A stretch of DNA of 64,000 bases from Polynucleobacter sp. MG-27-Goln-C1 (GTDB taxonomy: Bacteria; Pseudomonadota; Gammaproteobacteria; Burkholderiales; Burkholderiaceae): positions 186,001-250,000 of the forward strand of contig NZ_JACVPM010000001.1 in NCBI RefSeq assembly GCF_018881905.1, given 5' to 3'. The position numbers and the translations under genes were made by a program. Positions 11,759 through 22,557 of the stretch are shown here, one piece after another (within the stretch, counting starts at the first letter, position 1; every line of letters begins with the position of its first letter). The notes beneath the pieces were generated by a model that was given only the letters and a program-made list of their open reading frames with translations, was not told the DNA's origin and did not search any database.

Positions 11759-14358
11759 GCCCCTAGTGCCTCTAGCAAATCCGTCTCCAGCAAAATCTGC
11801 AGTTTTGGATTCTTGCTCAAGTTCGCCGCATCCAGTAGGAATACGTCTTCCACTCGTTCGCCTAATGTATTAATCCGTGCTGTATGTAATGAAACCTGAT
11901 GCTTGGCCAAGACCCTGGAGATGGCATAGAGTAAGCCGGTGCGATCACTTGCCGATAGTGAGAGTGCGTAGTAGTGACCTCGCTCATCCGGAATCATGTG
12001 CACACGTGGCTGAATAGGGAAGGTGCGAGACTGTCTTGAGAGTCTTCCCATGCTTGGTGATGGTAAGGGATCATTGATTTGCAGTGCTGCTGTCAGCTCG
12101 TATTCCACTAACTGAATAAGGTCGCGGTAGCTTCCACCTTCATCAACTAAATTACTGCCTGAGATTTGGAACGTATCGAGTGCATAGCCATGTTTTGTCG
12201 TATGAATGCGGGCATCCCAAATTGAGAAGCCATGGCGTTCAAAGTAAGCGCAAATTCTGGCGAATAAGTCTTCTTGGTCTTTGACGTAGACCGCAATTTG
12301 CAATCCTTCGCCAACTGGGGAGAGTCGAGCGCGTACAACTGGCGTATCGCTATCCACTTTATTAAATAAATGCCGTGTTAACCAAGCAATATCAGCAGCA
12401 TCTTGGCGCAGGAAGAAGGCAACGTCTAATTTCTTCCAGAGATTATCGTAAGCAGCATCTTCAATGCCATAAAGCCTTAGTTTGGCGCGGGATTCTTCTT
12501 GATGCTGTGCGAGCTCTGAAGAGGCGTCTGGCTTTGCACCACCTAATACACGCAAGGTTACGCGATAGAGATCTTCTAGTAGCTTACCCTTCCAGGCATT
12601 CCATACTTTAGGGCTGGTTCCACGGACATCGGCAACCGTTAATAGGTACAGTGCTGTGAGATGGCGCTCATCACCCACCTTATTGGCAAATGCTTGCACT
12701 ACTTCTGGATCGGTAATATCTTTTTTCTGAGCAACTTGACTCATGTTCAGATGCTCTGCAACCAACCAAATCAAGAGCTCGGTATCCGCTTTGTCTAAAC
12801 CATGGTCTTTTGCAAACTTGCGCATGTCTGCTTTGCCAAGTTCAGAATGATCACCACCACGTCCTTTGGCAATGTCATGAAAGAGTGCAGCAATGACTAA
12901 TAGCCAAGGCTTTTCAAAATGGGCAATCAGACTGCTGCAGAAAGGAAACTCATGCGTATGCTCGACCACCATAAAGCGGCGCACATTACGCAGCACCATC
13001 AGGATATGTTGATCAACTGTGTAGACATGAAATAAGTCATGCTGCATCTGACCAACGATTTTTCTGAAGGCGGGTAGGTAGCGGCCGAGTACGCTCGTGC
13101 GATTCATAAGCTGGAAGGCGCGACTAACTCCTTCTGGCTCTTTCAGAATCTCAATAAAGAGTGCACGGTTCACTGGATCTTTACGCCATTTGCTATCCAT
13201 CTTCTGGCGCGCGTTATACAAGGCTCTGAAGATCGTCGCAGATAGACTCTTGACGTTGGATGTTTGCGCAAACACTAAGAAGGTTCGCAAAATTTGTTCT
13301 GGGTGCTTCTGAAATAGCTCAGGATCAGTAATGTCCAAAACACCTTGGCGCTCGATAAAGCACTCGTTGCCTTCGCCGGCGATGGCATGAGTCGTTTTGG
13401 ATTCTTGAGGAAAAAGTAGTGCTTCAATGTTTTGCAGTAGTACGTCATTTAATTGGCTGACGGCTTTAGCTGCCCAATAGTAGCGACGCATAATCGCTTC
13501 ACTAGCTAGCCTGGAGGAGTCCTCTTTAACCCCCATTGCTGCGGCAAGCGGCGCTTGTAAATCAAAGGCCAATACATCTTGCCTGCGCTTAGCCAGCAAA
13601 TGTAAGTTGGCGCGCAGGGTTTCTAAAAAACGCTGGTTGCGATTGAGTTCAGTTAACTCGCGTTGAGTTATGAGGCCAGCAAGACTGAGATCTTTAAATG
13701 TATTGCCTAGGTGCGCTGCTTTACTGACCCAGGAAATTACCTGTAAATCACGTAAACCACCCGGACTCTCTTTGCAATTGGGCTCTAAAGAGTAAGGGGT
13801 GTCTTGGTATTTGTAGTGACGCTGAATTTGCTCAGCCAACTTGGCTTGAAAAAATGACTTTGGATCCAAAGTCTTTGCATAAACAGATTCAAATTCTTTG
13901 AAGAGTGCCTTCTTGCCGCAGATCAGTCTAGACTCGAGTAGAGATGTGCGAACGGTAATATCCTGCTCCGCCTCAGATACACATTCGGCAACAGTGCGAA
14001 CGGAAGATCCAATCTCTAAGCCAGTATCCCAGCATTGCGCTACAAACTTTTCAATCTTGCTTGCCAATACTTCTTCAAAGTATTTTTTATCCGCAGGCAG
14101 CAAAATCAAAATATCAATATCAGAATAAGGAAACAGCGCGCCTCTACCGAATCCGCCTACTGCTACCAGGGCGGCATCTGCGTTTAATTCACATGAGTTC
14201 CATAGGCTGATGAGGAGTTCATCACTGAGTTTGCTGAGTTGCTTGGTTAATCGCCCAACAACTTGATGCTCGCGAAAATCATCATAGGCCAATTCTCGCG
14301 CAGCTCTTAAGCTGGCAATATCTACAACAGGTTGAATAGCTGCGAGAGTTTGACCCAT
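11755..14358 (-). CDS. glnD: PII uridylyltransferase / uridylyl-removing enzyme
   Basis: Nitrogen sensor: uridylylates the PII protein when glutamine is low and removes UMP when glutamine is high. The 867-residue protein shows the nucleotidyltransferase motif [19 protein letters not shown] (about residues 67-85), an HD hydrolase domain ([19 protein letters not shown], about 490-510), and two ACT domains at the C-terminus ([20 protein letters not shown] and [20 protein letters not shown]). It lies 22 bases downstream of map on the minus strand. The presence of glnD implies a PII/Ntr circuit in this organism, which matters for the NtrC-like site found at 39624-39640. Confidence 0.97.
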   Translation of the reverse strand: MGQTLAAIQPVVDIASLRAARELAYDDFREHQVVGRLTKQLSKLSDELLISLWNSCELNADAALVAVGGFGRGALFPYSDIDILILLPADKKYFEEVLASKIEKFVAQCWDTGLEIGSSVRTVAECVSEAEQDITVRTSLLESRLICGKKALFKEFESVYAKTLDPKSFFQAKLAEQIQRHYKYQDTPYSLEPNCKESPGGLRDLQVISWVSKAAHLGNTFKDLSLAGLITQRELTELNRNQRFLETLRANLHLLAKRRQDVLAFDLQAPLAAAMGVKEDSSRLASEAIMRRYYWAAKAVSQLNDVLLQNIEALLFPQESKTTHAIAGEGNECFIERQGVLDITDPELFQKHPEQILRTFLVFAQTSNVKSLSATIFRALYNARQKMDSKWRKDPVNRALFIEILKEPEGVSRAFQLMNRTSVLGRYLPAFRKIVGQMQHDLFHVYTVDQHILMVLRNVRRFMVVEHTHEFPFCSSLIAHFEKPWLLVIAALFHDIAKGRGGDHSELGKADMRKFAKDHGLDKADTELLIWLVAEHLNMSQVAQKKDITDPEVVQAFANKVGDERHLTALYLLTVADVRGTSPKVWNAWKGKLLEDLYRVTLRVLGGAKPDASSELAQHQEESRAKLRLYGIEDAAYDNLWKKLDVAFFLRQDAADIAWLTRHLFNKVDSDTPVVRARLSPVGEGLQIAVYVKDQEDLFARICAYFERHGFSIWDARIHTTKHGYALDTFQISGSNLVDEGGSYRDLIQLVEYELTAALQINDPLPSPSMGRLSRQSRTFPIQPRVHMIPDERGHYYALSLSASDRTGLLYAISRVLAKHQVSLHTARINTLGERVEDVFLLDAANLSKNPKLQILLETDLLEALGA

Positions 14359-14380
14359 TGCGCTTGAACTAATTGAGTAA

Positions 14381-15217
14381 TTAAGCGTTAGCTAGGTTTG
14401 GTCTAAATGAAAGACCTTTAACGCAATCTGGAATCGGATTGCTGCCCTCGGACCAAGTTAATACCTCAACGCCAGTGGCCGTTACCAAGAGCGTGTGCTC
14501 CCACTGTGCAGAGAGGCTACGGTCTTTAGTCTTCACAGTCCATTGATCCGGCATCGTGCGAATATCTCGCTTACCAGCATTAATCATTGGCTCAATAGTG
14601 AAGGTCATGCCTTCTTTTAATTTCTCACCGGTGCCAGGTCGACCATAGTGAAGAATCTGTGGATCTTGATGAAACACTTTGCCAATGCCATGTCCGCAAT
14701 ATTCACGAACAACGGAGTAGCCAGCTTTTTCAGCATGAGTCTGAATGACGTGGCCAATATCACCTAGTGATGCACCAGGTTTCACTTGTGCAATGCCAAG
14801 CCACATACATTCAAAAGTAATTTGAGTCAGGCGCTTCGCCAATACCGAAACTTCACCAACCATAAACATACGGCTGGTATCACCGTAGTAGCCATCTGGG
14901 GTAATGACAGTGATATCGAGGTTTACGACATCACCGGTTTTCAGAATCTTCTCACCAGGAATGCCATGACAAATCACATCATTGACCGAAGTGCAGATGG
15001 ATGCTGGAAAGGGTGGGTAACCGGGCGGCTGGTAATTGAGCGGGGCGGGAATGGTTTTTTGGACATCACGCATGTATTCATGGCAGATGCGGTCCAACTC
15101 AGCTGTACTGACGCCAGCTTTGACGTGCGGAGCAACGTGGTCAAGAACTTCGCTGGCTAAGCGGCCAGCTTCGCGCATCCCTTGGATGTCTTTTTCGGCG
15201 GTAAATACACTATTCAT
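14381..15217 (-). CDS. map: Methionine aminopeptidase, type I
   Basis: Removes the initiator methionine from nascent proteins; dimetal pita-bread fold. The five metal ligands are visible in [36 protein letters not shown] and [11 protein letters not shown]. At 278 residues it is slightly longer than the usual 262-265, the excess being a short C-terminal tail after the last ligand (ending [11 protein letters not shown]). Divergent from rpsB and upstream of glnD, as often in proteobacteria where map faces rpsB-tsf. The start at 15217 gives the typical N-terminus with [18 protein letters not shown]. Confidence 0.96.
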   Translation of the reverse strand: MNSVFTAEKDIQGMREAGRLASEVLDHVAPHVKAGVSTAELDRICHEYMRDVQKTIPAPLNYQPPGYPPFPASICTSVNDVICHGIPGEKILKTGDVVNLDITVITPDGYYGDTSRMFMVGEVSVLAKRLTQITFECMWLGIAQVKPGASLGDIGHVIQTHAEKAGYSVVREYCGHGIGKVFHQDPQILHYGRPGTGEKLKEGMTFTIEPMINAGKRDIRTMPDQWTVKTKDRSLSAQWEHTLLVTATGVEVLTWSEGSNPIPDCVKGLSFRPNLANA

Positions 15218-15359
15218 GCCTTGATTATCAACGACTTGGCAGTTTTTGGCAGATCTGTAATGCTCAAAAATTGGGCAAATAGCCTATTTGAAGGCATTTC
15301 CCAGGGGATCTAGACTGCTTGAGTGGGGTGTGAAGGGTCTAGGTGATTGATATTTAAGC

Positions 15360-15365
15360 TATAAT
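15360..15365 (+). promoter_or_regulatory. Probable -10 box of the rpsB-tsf promoter
   Basis: A perfect TATAAT at 15360-15365, 108 bases before rpsB, sits just upstream of two stem-loops that would then lie in the 5' untranslated region. No strong -35 hexamer is present at 16-18 bases spacing, so strength may depend on upstream sequence or activators. It is the best promoter candidate in the 256-base map/rpsB gap. Confidence 0.5.
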
Positions 15366-15372
15366 TTCGTTC

Positions 15373-15447
15373 TCAGGTCAATTTTGATCTGAAATCGCGG
15401 GTTGAGCCTTCCAGGGTGGCGCTTTTTAGCGCAGCTAGGACTCAATC
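15373..15447 (+). promoter_or_regulatory. Structured rpsB leader, candidate S2-binding autoregulatory RNA
   Basis: Two stem-loops follow the -10 box. The first pairs TCAGGTCA (15373-15380) with TGATCTGA (15385-15392), eight pairs with one G-U and a four-base loop. The second is closed by GGTTGAG (15400-15406) with CTCAATC (15441-15447) and holds an inner hairpin GCGCT/AGCGC (15419-15423 with 15428-15432, TTTT loop). A clear Shine-Dalgarno AGGAGA at 15464-15469 follows. In E. coli, ribosomal protein S2 represses rpsB-tsf through its 5' leader; a similar role here is inferred from position and structure only. Confidence 0.5.
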
Positions 15448-15473
15448 TTAGAAATTAACCCTTAGGAGAAGTT

Positions 15474-16223
15474 ATGTCAGTAACTATGCGTCAAATGCTG
15501 GAAGCCGGTTGCCACTTTGGTCACCAAACCCGTTTCTGGTCCCCAAGAATGGCCCCTTATATTTTTGGCCATCGCAACAAAATTCACATCATCAACTTAG
15601 AAAAAACATTGCCAATGTTTCAGGACGCCCTGAAATTTGCAAAACAAGTTGCTGCTAATCGTGGAACTATCTTATTCGTTGGTACTAAGCGTCAATCACG
15701 CGAGATCATTGCTGAAGAAGCTGCTCGTGCTGGTATGCCTTACATCGATAGCCGCTGGTTGGGCGGTACGCTCACCAACTTCAAAACTGTTAAAGGCTCC
15801 CTTAAGCGTTTGAAGGATATGGCAGTTGCTAAAGAAGCTGGTGACTGGGAAAAGCTTTCTAAGAAAGAAGCTTTGACTAATGATCGCGATCTCGACAAGT
15901 TGCAAAAAGCGCTTGGCGGTATTCAAGATTTGAACGGCGTTCCTGATGCGATTTTCGTGGTGGACGTTGGCTATCACAAGATTGCTATTACCGAAGCTAA
16001 CAAGCTTGGTATTCCTGTTATCGCTGTAGTGGATACCAACCACTCACCAGAAGGTGTTGATTACATCATCCCTGGTAACGATGACTCCAGCAAAGCTGTT
16101 CTTCTCTACGCTCGTGGTATTGCTGACGCAATCCTCGAAGGTAAATCAAACTCTGTTCAAGAAATCTTGACCGCTGTTAAAGAAGGCGAAGAAGAGTTTG
16201 TTGAAGAAGGGAAAGCTGAATAA
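15474..16223 (+). CDS. rpsB: 30S ribosomal protein S2
   Basis: Small-subunit protein S2, needed for S1 binding to the ribosome. 249 residues with the family N-terminus [20 protein letters not shown] and the blocks [20 protein letters not shown] and [13 protein letters not shown]; the C-terminus is acidic ([13 protein letters not shown]). A strong AGGAGA precedes the ATG. The stop overlaps the tsf start (TAATG), so the two are coupled. The family and start are unambiguous. Confidence 0.98.
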   Translation: MSVTMRQMLEAGCHFGHQTRFWSPRMAPYIFGHRNKIHIINLEKTLPMFQDALKFAKQVAANRGTILFVGTKRQSREIIAEEAARAGMPYIDSRWLGGTLTNFKTVKGSLKRLKDMAVAKEAGDWEKLSKKEALTNDRDLDKLQKALGGIQDLNGVPDAIFVVDVGYHKIAITEANKLGIPVIAVVDTNHSPEGVDYIIPGNDDSSKAVLLYARGIADAILEGKSNSVQEILTAVKEGEEEFVEEGKAE

Positions 16224-17101
16224 TGGCCGCTATTACCGCTGCAATGGTTGGCGAGTTACGCGCCAAGACTGATGCTCCGATGATGGAGTGCAAAAAAGCA
16301 TTGACTGAAGCTGATGGCGATATGGCTCGTGCAGAAGAAATTCTGCGTGTAAAGCTCGGTAGCAAAGCTGGTAAAGCTGCATCCCGCGTTACTGCTGAAG
16401 GTATTGTTGCTTCAGCGATCAATGGCACTACAGGCACTTTGCTTGAAGTGAACTGCGAGACTGACTTCGTTTCAAAGAACGATGATTTCTTGGCATTTAC
16501 ACAAGCCTGCGCAAATCTGATTTCTGAAAAGAATCCAGCTGACGTTGCAGCATTACTTGCATTGCCGATGAATGGTCAAACTGTTGATGAAGTTCGTAGC
16601 GCCTTGATCGGTAAGATCGGCGAGAACATCATGCCGCGTCGCTTCAAGCGTTTCGCTGGTAGCAACAAGTTAGTTTCCTACCTCCACGGTACTCGTATTG
16701 GCGTTATGGTCGAGTTCGAAGGTGATGAGACTGCAGCTAAAGACGTAGCAATGCACATTGCTGCAATGAAGCCAGTGGCTTTATCGATGGCTGATGTTCC
16801 TGCTGAAGCAATTGCTGTTGAGCGTAGTGTTGCTGTTCAAAAAGCTGCTGAATCTGGTAAACCACCAGAAATCGTTGAGAAGATGGTTGAAGGTTCTATT
16901 CAGAAGTACCTCAAAGAGGTTTCTTTGTTGAACCAAACTTTCGTTAAAAACGACAAGCAATCTGTTGAGCAAATGCTCAAAGCTGCAAATACAACAATCA
17001 AGGGTTTCACCATGTTTGTTGTTGGTGAGGGCATTGAGAAGCGTCAAGACGACTTTGCGGCTGAGGTTGCTGCTCAAGTGGCTGCTGCCAAAGGCGCTTA
17101 A
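16223..17101 (+). CDS. tsf: Translation elongation factor Ts
   Basis: Guanine nucleotide exchange factor that reloads EF-Tu. 292 residues, normal size. The N-terminal UBA-like domain with [19 protein letters not shown] and the EF-Tu-contacting [12 protein letters not shown] motif (about residues 75-87) are both visible. Overlaps rpsB by one base and is followed by a strong terminator at 17147-17186, so rpsB-tsf can be expressed as a separate bicistronic unit ahead of pyrH. Confidence 0.98.
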   Translation: MAAITAAMVGELRAKTDAPMMECKKALTEADGDMARAEEILRVKLGSKAGKAASRVTAEGIVASAINGTTGTLLEVNCETDFVSKNDDFLAFTQACANLISEKNPADVAALLALPMNGQTVDEVRSALIGKIGENIMPRRFKRFAGSNKLVSYLHGTRIGVMVEFEGDETAAKDVAMHIAAMKPVALSMADVPAEAIAVERSVAVQKAAESGKPPEIVEKMVEGSIQKYLKEVSLLNQTFVKNDKQSVEQMLKAANTTIKGFTMFVVGEGIEKRQDDFAAEVAAQVAAAKGA

Positions 17102-17146
17102 TTAGCTCCAAAACTGCTGGGCTTGCCCAGTAAGGCTGTAATACCC

Positions 17147-17186
17147 AAAAGGGCATGGAAATCTCGGTTTCCGTGCCCTTTTGTTT
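17147..17186 (+). terminator. Intrinsic terminator after tsf
   Basis: A 15-pair stem with one G-U pair joins AAAAGGGCATGGAAA (17147-17161) to TTTCCGTGCCCTTTT (17168-17182) across a six-base loop, followed by GTTT. It closes the rpsB-tsf transcript 46 bases after the tsf stop; read-through into pyrH remains possible. Confidence 0.85.
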
Positions 17187-17204
17187 GATCTTTCCCAAGC
17201 CCTT

Positions 17205-17210
17205 TATAAT
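17205..17210 (+). promoter_or_regulatory. Probable -10 box for pyrH
   Basis: TATAAT lies 23 bases after the tsf terminator. A weak TTGTTT (17181-17186) stands 18 bases upstream as a possible -35. It gives the downstream pyrH-frr-uppS-cdsA block its own promoter. Confidence 0.45.
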
Positions 17211-17247
17211 TTGGGCAGGATATTAAAAAGTACTTAAAGATCAATAA

Positions 17248-17270
17248 GCTAAGCAAGTAAATTGCTTAGC
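17248..17270 (+). promoter_or_regulatory. Perfect hairpin in the pyrH 5' leader
   Basis: GCTAAGCAA (17248-17256) and TTGCTTAGC (17262-17270) form a perfect nine-pair stem with a five-base loop, ending 20 bases before the pyrH ATG. No run of T follows, so it is not a terminator. It may be a leader structure affecting translation or stability, or a dyad operator if transcription starts further downstream. No clear Shine-Dalgarno lies between it and the start codon. Confidence 0.5.
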
Positions 17271-17290
17271 AAATTACGGAAAATAAAACG

Positions 17291-18001
17291 ATGCCAGCCT
17301 ACAAACGTGTTCTCTTAAAACTCTCTGGTGAAGCCCTCATGGGGGATGATGCTTTTGGCATCAATCCAATCACCATTGATTCCATGGTGAAAGAAATTGC
17401 CGATGTAGTGAATAGCGGCGTTCAGTTAGCCATCGTGATCGGCGGCGGAAATATTTTCCGCGGTGTAGCAGGCGGGGCAGCTGGTATGGATCGTGCAACA
17501 GCTGACTACATGGGAATGCTAGCCACCATGATGAATTCACTGGCACTACAAGATGCTTTGCGTCAAAAAGGTGTTGAAGCTCGTGTTCAGTCCGCCTTAA
17601 GAATGGATCAAGTGGTTGAGCCTTACATTCGTCCTCGTGCGATTCGTGCATTGAGCGAAGGCAAAGTCGTCATTTTTGCCGCAGGTACTGGTAACCCGTT
17701 CTTTACTACTGATACCGCTGCTGCCTTGCGCGGTGCTGAGATGGCGGCAGAGATCGTTTTGAAGGCCACCAAGGTTGATGGCATTTACAGTGCCGATCCA
17801 ATGAAAGACCCAACAGCCACTCTTTACAAAACAATTACTTTTGATGAGGCAATCATCAAAAACTTGCAAGTGATGGATGCAACTGCTTTTGCATTGTGTC
17901 GTGATCGCAAATTACCAATCAAAGTGTTTTCGATTCTCAAGCCAGGCGCTTTGATGCGCGTAGTGCAGGGTGAATCTGAAGGTACTTTAGTACACGTTTA
18001 A
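17291..18001 (+). CDS. pyrH: UMP kinase
   Basis: Phosphorylates UMP to UDP in pyrimidine nucleotide synthesis; hexameric amino acid kinase family, unrelated to eukaryotic UMP kinases. 236 residues with the family blocks [25 protein letters not shown] and [20 protein letters not shown]. First gene after its own predicted promoter, and 11 bases ahead of frr. Start and family are certain. Confidence 0.98.
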   Translation: MPAYKRVLLKLSGEALMGDDAFGINPITIDSMVKEIADVVNSGVQLAIVIGGGNIFRGVAGGAAGMDRATADYMGMLATMMNSLALQDALRQKGVEARVQSALRMDQVVEPYIRPRAIRALSEGKVVIFAAGTGNPFFTTDTAAALRGAEMAAEIVLKATKVDGIYSADPMKDPTATLYKTITFDEAIIKNLQVMDATAFALCRDRKLPIKVFSILKPGALMRVVQGESEGTLVHV

Positions 18002-18012
18002 TAGGAGGCTTG

Positions 18013-18573
18013 ATGTCCGCAGCAGAAATTAAAACCACTACCGATCAAAAGATGCAGAAGTCTCTTGAGGCTTTGAAAACTAATTTGGCGAAGATTCGTT
18101 CTGGTCGTGCAAATCCAGGAATTTTGGAGCACATCCAGGTTGATTACTACGGCAACCCAACACCATTAAGCCAAGTGGCTAGCCTAGGTTTGGCTGATGC
18201 CAGAACGATTAACGTCCAACCATTCGAAAAGACCATGGTTGGCGCAATTGAGAAGGCGATTCGCGATTCTGATTTGGGGCTTAATCCAGCATCCCAGGGT
18301 ACTGTGATTCGCGTACCAATGCCTGCGCTGACTGAAGAGCGTCGTCGTGATTTAACTAAGGTTGTTAAAAACGAAGGTGAAGAAACTAAGATCGCTGTGC
18401 GTAATTTACGTCGTGATGCAAATGAGCACCTCAAGCGCCTTACTAAGGATAAAGAAATTTCCGAGGACGATGAGCGTCGTGCAACGGATGACATCCAGAA
18501 GATGACTGATCGTGCAGTGGTTGATATCGACAAGATCGTCTCTGAAAAAGAAAAAGAGATCATGACGGTTTAA
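18013..18573 (+). CDS. frr: Ribosome recycling factor
   Basis: Splits post-termination ribosomes together with EF-G. The ATG at 18013 was chosen over the in-frame TTG at 18010 because AGGAGG at 18003-18008 sits four bases from the ATG but only one from the TTG; this gives 186 residues, the normal RRF size. Family blocks are [20 protein letters not shown] and [15 protein letters not shown]. Follows pyrH closely, as in most bacteria. Confidence 0.97.
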   Translation: MSAAEIKTTTDQKMQKSLEALKTNLAKIRSGRANPGILEHIQVDYYGNPTPLSQVASLGLADARTINVQPFEKTMVGAIEKAIRDSDLGLNPASQGTVIRVPMPALTEERRRDLTKVVKNEGEETKIAVRNLRRDANEHLKRLTKDKEISEDDERRATDDIQKMTDRAVVDIDKIVSEKEKEIMTV

Positions 18574-18603
18574 TCGTCAGGTCGATTTCTTATCATTCGA
18601 TTT

Positions 18604-19377
18604 ATGTCACAGCACACTAGCTCTACCTTAGTAGTTCCAGAGGTTAGCGCTGTTCCTCGCCATGTTGCCATCATCATGGACGGCAACGGGCGCTGGGCAA
18701 GTAAGCGTTTCATGCCGCGAGTAGCGGGGCACTCAGAGGGATTGGGTGCCGTGCGTAAGATTGTTCAAGAGTGTCGCCGTCTTGGCGTCGAATACCTCAC
18801 TGTATTTGCATTCAGCTCAGAAAATTGGCGCCGCCCACCAGAAGAGGTGGGCTTCTTAATGAAGTTATTCCTCAAATCATTAAAGAGCGAAGTTTCTCGT
18901 CTTGCCGAAAACGATATCTCTTTACGCCTTATCGGTGACCTCAGTCGCTTTGATTCTGCGATTCAGGAGATGGTGCAATTCTCTGAAGAAAAAACTGCTG
19001 GCTGCAAAGGACTCACTTTTACGATTGCAGCTAACTACGGTGGCCGTTGGGATATCTTGCAGGCAATGCGCCAATGTTTAGCCGCTAATCCTGGCTTGCA
19101 GCCGGAGCAAGTATCTGAAGAGTTATTGCAGTCACATTTATCGATGTCCTATGCACCAGAGCCTGATTTATTTATTCGTACGGGTGGTGAGCAGCGCGTA
19201 AGCAATTTCTTATTGTGGCAACTAGCCTATACCGAGTTGTATTTCACGGATACCCTCTGGCCTGATTTTAATGAGGCCGAACTACACAAAGCGTTTGACT
19301 GGTTTAGCCAGCGCGAGCGTCGCTTTGGACGCACAAGTGCTCAGTTGGCCTCCGAGCCTTTGAGCGACGCAGTCTAA
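18604..19377 (+). CDS. uppS: Isoprenyl transferase (undecaprenyl diphosphate synthase)
   Basis: Condenses farnesyl diphosphate with isopentenyl units to the C55 carrier lipid used for peptidoglycan and O-antigen synthesis. 257 residues with the cis-prenyltransferase signature [16 protein letters not shown] (catalytic Asp), FSSENWRRP and the C-terminal [20 protein letters not shown]. Member of the pyrH-frr-uppS-cdsA-dxr run. Confidence 0.97.
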   Translation: MSQHTSSTLVVPEVSAVPRHVAIIMDGNGRWASKRFMPRVAGHSEGLGAVRKIVQECRRLGVEYLTVFAFSSENWRRPPEEVGFLMKLFLKSLKSEVSRLAENDISLRLIGDLSRFDSAIQEMVQFSEEKTAGCKGLTFTIAANYGGRWDILQAMRQCLAANPGLQPEQVSEELLQSHLSMSYAPEPDLFIRTGGEQRVSNFLLWQLAYTELYFTDTLWPDFNEAELHKAFDWFSQRERRFGRTSAQLASEPLSDAV

Positions 19378-19394
19378 GTACTTCAGACCCCCAT

Positions 19395-20222
19395 ATGCTA
19401 AAAACTCGAATCATTACTGCCGCTATTTTGATGGCAGTGCTATTGCCAATCTTGTTTCTATTGCCACCAATCTATTTAGGCGGATTCTTTCTGGTGGCAT
19501 TAGTTGCTGCTGCTTGGGAGTGGAGTCGTATGATTGCCCCAGAAGCTAAGAAGGCTGCATGGCTCTATGCTGCATTTTGCTTAATGATCATTTTATTTTT
19601 ATTGGGTATGCAGGCGATTTCATGGCAGTTCTCTTTACTCATGATGGCCGTCTTGTTTTGGTTTTTCTTGGCTCCATTCATTTTGGCAAAGGGCATGAAT
19701 CTTTCCCTTCAAAAATTCAAACCTTTTTATAGCATTCTGGGCTTAATCATTCTGCCAGCAACTTGGTTTGCATTGGTTTTCTTGCGTGAGCTTGGCCTCA
19801 TCTTTTTATTAAGCAGCATGGCCCTAGTTTGGGTTGCCGATATTGGCGCTTACTTTGTTGGCAAAGCCTTTGGCAAGCATAAGCTGGCCGTGAACATCAG
19901 CCCTGGGAAGTCGATTGAAGGAGCATTGGGCGGTCTAGTGCTTTGCTATCTGTACGCATTCTTATGCGTCATGTATTTACCTCTTGGTGACACGCTCTTT
20001 GGTGCTTGGGCTATTCGTTTTGGTTGGGTGCCCATGTTCTTAATGGTTACTGTATTGGCTGCGTTTAGCGTCTTTGGTGATTTGTTTGAGTCTCAGTTGA
20101 AGCGCTTAGCTGGCGTTAAAGATAGCAGTCATTTATTACCCGGTCATGGCGGCGTACTCGATCGGGTTGATGCTCTCATACCAACGATGCCGATTGCCGC
20201 ATTATTAGCTGGATTGATTTGA
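19395..20222 (+). CDS. cdsA: Phosphatidate cytidylyltransferase
   Basis: Makes CDP-diacylglycerol from phosphatidic acid and CTP, the branch point for all phospholipids. Integral membrane protein of 275 residues with about eight hydrophobic segments and the family signature near the C-terminus ([20 protein letters not shown] followed by [10 protein letters not shown]). The TGA stop overlaps the dxr ATG by one base. Confidence 0.97.
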   Translation: MLKTRIITAAILMAVLLPILFLLPPIYLGGFFLVALVAAAWEWSRMIAPEAKKAAWLYAAFCLMIILFLLGMQAISWQFSLLMMAVLFWFFLAPFILAKGMNLSLQKFKPFYSILGLIILPATWFALVFLRELGLIFLLSSMALVWVADIGAYFVGKAFGKHKLAVNISPGKSIEGALGGLVLCYLYAFLCVMYLPLGDTLFGAWAIRFGWVPMFLMVTVLAAFSVFGDLFESQLKRLAGVKDSSHLLPGHGGVLDRVDALIPTMPIAALLAGLI

Positions 20223-21412
20223 TGTCTGTTAAGCGGGTTGCCATCTTAGGGTCTACGGGATCGATCGGTGTTAATACCTTAGATGTAATCCGCGCACATC
20301 CTGACCGTTTTAAGGTGGTGGCGCTAACTGCCGCAAAACAAATTGATCGTTTAGCTCAGCAATGTATTGAGTTCAAGCCGACTATTGCAGTGGTGGCTGA
20401 CGCTGATGGCGCCGCCCAACTGACGCGCCTCTTGCAAGAAAAAAAGATTGTTACTCAGGTGCTCTATGGGCCACAGGCCTTAGTTAGTGCAGTAACTGAA
20501 TCTGGATGCGATACCGTGATGGCGGCGATTGTTGGTGCAGCCGGACTAGTTCCAGCTTTGGCTGCAGCGCAAGCTGGAAAGAGGGTATTGCTAGCTAACA
20601 AAGAAGCGCTAGTGATGTCAGGCAATTTATTTATGCAGGCTATGAAAGTGGGTGGCGGTGAGCTACTCCCAATCGATAGCGAGCACAATGCGATTTTTCA
20701 ATGTCTCCCAGATCGCTTTGCAAAAAATCCATCCGACCATTTAGGCGTTGAAGAGCTTTGGTTAACTGCTTCAGGTGGACCCTTCAGAGATAAACCGCTT
20801 GCCGATTTAGCGGGCATTACTCCGGAACAAGCTTGCGCCCATCCAAACTGGGTTATGGGTAGAAAGATATCTGTTGATTCGGCAACGATGATGAATAAAG
20901 GTCTTGAGGTGATCGAGGCTTTTTGGTTGTTTGGCTTACCGCTAGAAAAGATTAAGGTGCTAATTCATCCGCAGAGCGTAGTGCACTCTATGGTGCGCTA
21001 CCGGGATGGCTCAGTGCTGGCACAAATGGGTCAGCCTGATATGCGTACACCGATTGCTTATGGCCTGGCTTGGCCTGAACGCATTGATGCTGGTGTCGCC
21101 CCCTTGAATCTGACGCAATTAACCGGTCTGAGTTTTACAGAGCCCAATTTCATCCAATTTCCTTGTTTGAGTTTGGCCTTTGCTGCCGCAAAAGCAGGGG
21201 ACACTGCTCCAGCCGTACTAAATGCTGCTAATGAAATTGCTGTTGCCGCTTTCTTGGATGAAGGCTTGCCTTACTTAAGTATTCCAAATGTAGTGGAGCA
21301 CTGCTTAAATGCTCTGCCTCCAGTAGCGGCCGATTCGCTTGAAACGATTCTTGAGGCTGATGCTCGAGCTCGTCAGGCCGCGAATCAGTTCATTCACGCA
21401 ATTCAGAAATAG
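20222..21412 (+). CDS. dxr: 1-deoxy-D-xylulose 5-phosphate reductoisomerase
   Basis: Converts DXP to 2-C-methyl-D-erythritol 4-phosphate with NADPH in the non-mevalonate isoprenoid pathway, supplying uppS upstream. The ATG at 20222 (TGATG overlap with cdsA) is preferred to the TTG at 20219, giving 396 residues. Visible are the NADPH-binding [30 protein letters not shown] and the metal-site block [33 protein letters not shown] is also typical. Confidence 0.97.
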   Translation: MSVKRVAILGSTGSIGVNTLDVIRAHPDRFKVVALTAAKQIDRLAQQCIEFKPTIAVVADADGAAQLTRLLQEKKIVTQVLYGPQALVSAVTESGCDTVMAAIVGAAGLVPALAAAQAGKRVLLANKEALVMSGNLFMQAMKVGGGELLPIDSEHNAIFQCLPDRFAKNPSDHLGVEELWLTASGGPFRDKPLADLAGITPEQACAHPNWVMGRKISVDSATMMNKGLEVIEAFWLFGLPLEKIKVLIHPQSVVHSMVRYRDGSVLAQMGQPDMRTPIAYGLAWPERIDAGVAPLNLTQLTGLSFTEPNFIQFPCLSLAFAAAKAGDTAPAVLNAANEIAVAAFLDEGLPYLSIPNVVEHCLNALPPVAADSLETILEADARARQAANQFIHAIQK

Positions 21413-21423
21413 ATCGGTAGATT

Positions 21424-22557
21424 TTGCAGGCTTTAATAACTCTTGGCGCATTCTTAGTCACGCTAGGTGTGCTGGTTAGCTTTCATGAATATGGCCATTT
21501 TCTGGCGGCTCGCTTGTGCGGGGTCAAAGTCCTTCGCTTTGCTCTTGGATTTGGCAAGCCGCTGTTTACTTATCACGCCAGCAACGGTACTGAGTGGGTC
21601 CTAGCTTCCATTCCTCTAGGCGGCTATGTCAAATTATTGGATGGTCGCGATAGTCAGCAAACTATTTCGGCAGAAGATCGCCCCCAGTCTTTTGATGTAA
21701 AGCCACTATGGCAGCGTTCTTTGATTGTGGCTGCAGGACCATTTGCTAATTTTCTATTAGCCGTTATTTTATTTTCAGTGATTTATGTCTCGGGTGTGCC
21801 TCAATTGCCGGCTCGACTCCAGGCTCCCCCCGAGCAATCGATTGCTGCAAAATTGGGGATTGCGGCAGGTGATCAGGTTGTTGGTTGGCAATCTTTATCA
21901 TCCGACTACAGCGCTACCCCAGTTCTCGAAGAGTTTGACCCCGTTCCGAGTTGGAATGCCTTACGTTGGCTCCTCTTGGATGCGATTACTGGAGAGGAGG
22001 GATTTGCTCTGGAGATGCAGGATGCTTCTGGTGCTCGCCTTATTAAATCCTTCCGAAAGGGCGATTTACCCCTAATTTCACCAGAATCCGATCCATTTCA
22101 AGCTTTGGGCCTGCTTCCGCAACTTAGCCCACCCTCAGAGTGGAAAGAGCTCAAATTAGGCCCTATGGATGCACTGGGTTTTGCAACCCAGAGGGTCTAT
22201 TTGATAACCAAGGTCTCCACCAGGCTAATGCTTGGTTTGTTTACCGGTAAAACGACCCTAAAACAGCTTGGCGGGCCATTGAGTATTGCGGATATGGCAG
22301 GGAAGTCTGCTCAGGTTGGTTGGCAGCCATTTGTAGCCTTCTTAGCTCTCATGAGTATCAGTATTGGACTCTTGAATTTAGTGCCTTTACCAATGCTAGA
22401 TGGGGGTCAGCTCCTGTATGATGCATGGGAGTTGGTTGCTGGTAAGCGAATTTCTTTATCTCTGCAGGAAAAGCTCCAAAAAGTGGGTTTTTTGCTGCTG
22501 ATATCTCTTTCCTTGCTAGCCTTGTTTAACGATTTGCAACGCTACCTTTCACCTTGA
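21424..22557 (+). CDS. rseP: Site-2 intramembrane protease RseP, short form
   Basis: Zinc intramembrane metalloprotease that cleaves anti-sigma factors and signal-peptide remnants. HEYGH (residues 22-26) lies in the first membrane helix and LNLVPLPMLDGG in a late one, the two metal-site motifs of the family. The protein is 377 residues, about 70 shorter than the 450-residue E. coli protein, and only one PDZ-like region (near AKLGIAAGDQVVGW, about 140-210) is visible where E. coli has two. TTG start at 21424, the only one that includes the full first helix; its stop overlaps bamA by four bases. Confidence 0.93.
   Translation: MQALITLGAFLVTLGVLVSFHEYGHFLAARLCGVKVLRFALGFGKPLFTYHASNGTEWVLASIPLGGYVKLLDGRDSQQTISAEDRPQSFDVKPLWQRSLIVAAGPFANFLLAVILFSVIYVSGVPQLPARLQAPPEQSIAAKLGIAAGDQVVGWQSLSSDYSATPVLEEFDPVPSWNALRWLLLDAITGEEGFALEMQDASGARLIKSFRKGDLPLISPESDPFQALGLLPQLSPPSEWKELKLGPMDALGFATQRVYLITKVSTRLMLGLFTGKTTLKQLGGPLSIADMAGKSAQVGWQPFVAFLALMSISIGLLNLVPLPMLDGGQLLYDAWELVAGKRISLSLQEKLQKVGFLLLISLSLLALFNDLQRYLSP

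Noticed and set aside
14786-15160. Plus-strand open frame opposite map
   Set aside because: Antisense to conserved methionine aminopeptidase motifs; no Shine-Dalgarno or recognisable protein.
18010-18012. TTG as the frr start
   Set aside because: It would leave one base after AGGAGG; the adjacent ATG at 18013 is correctly spaced and gives the usual RRF length.
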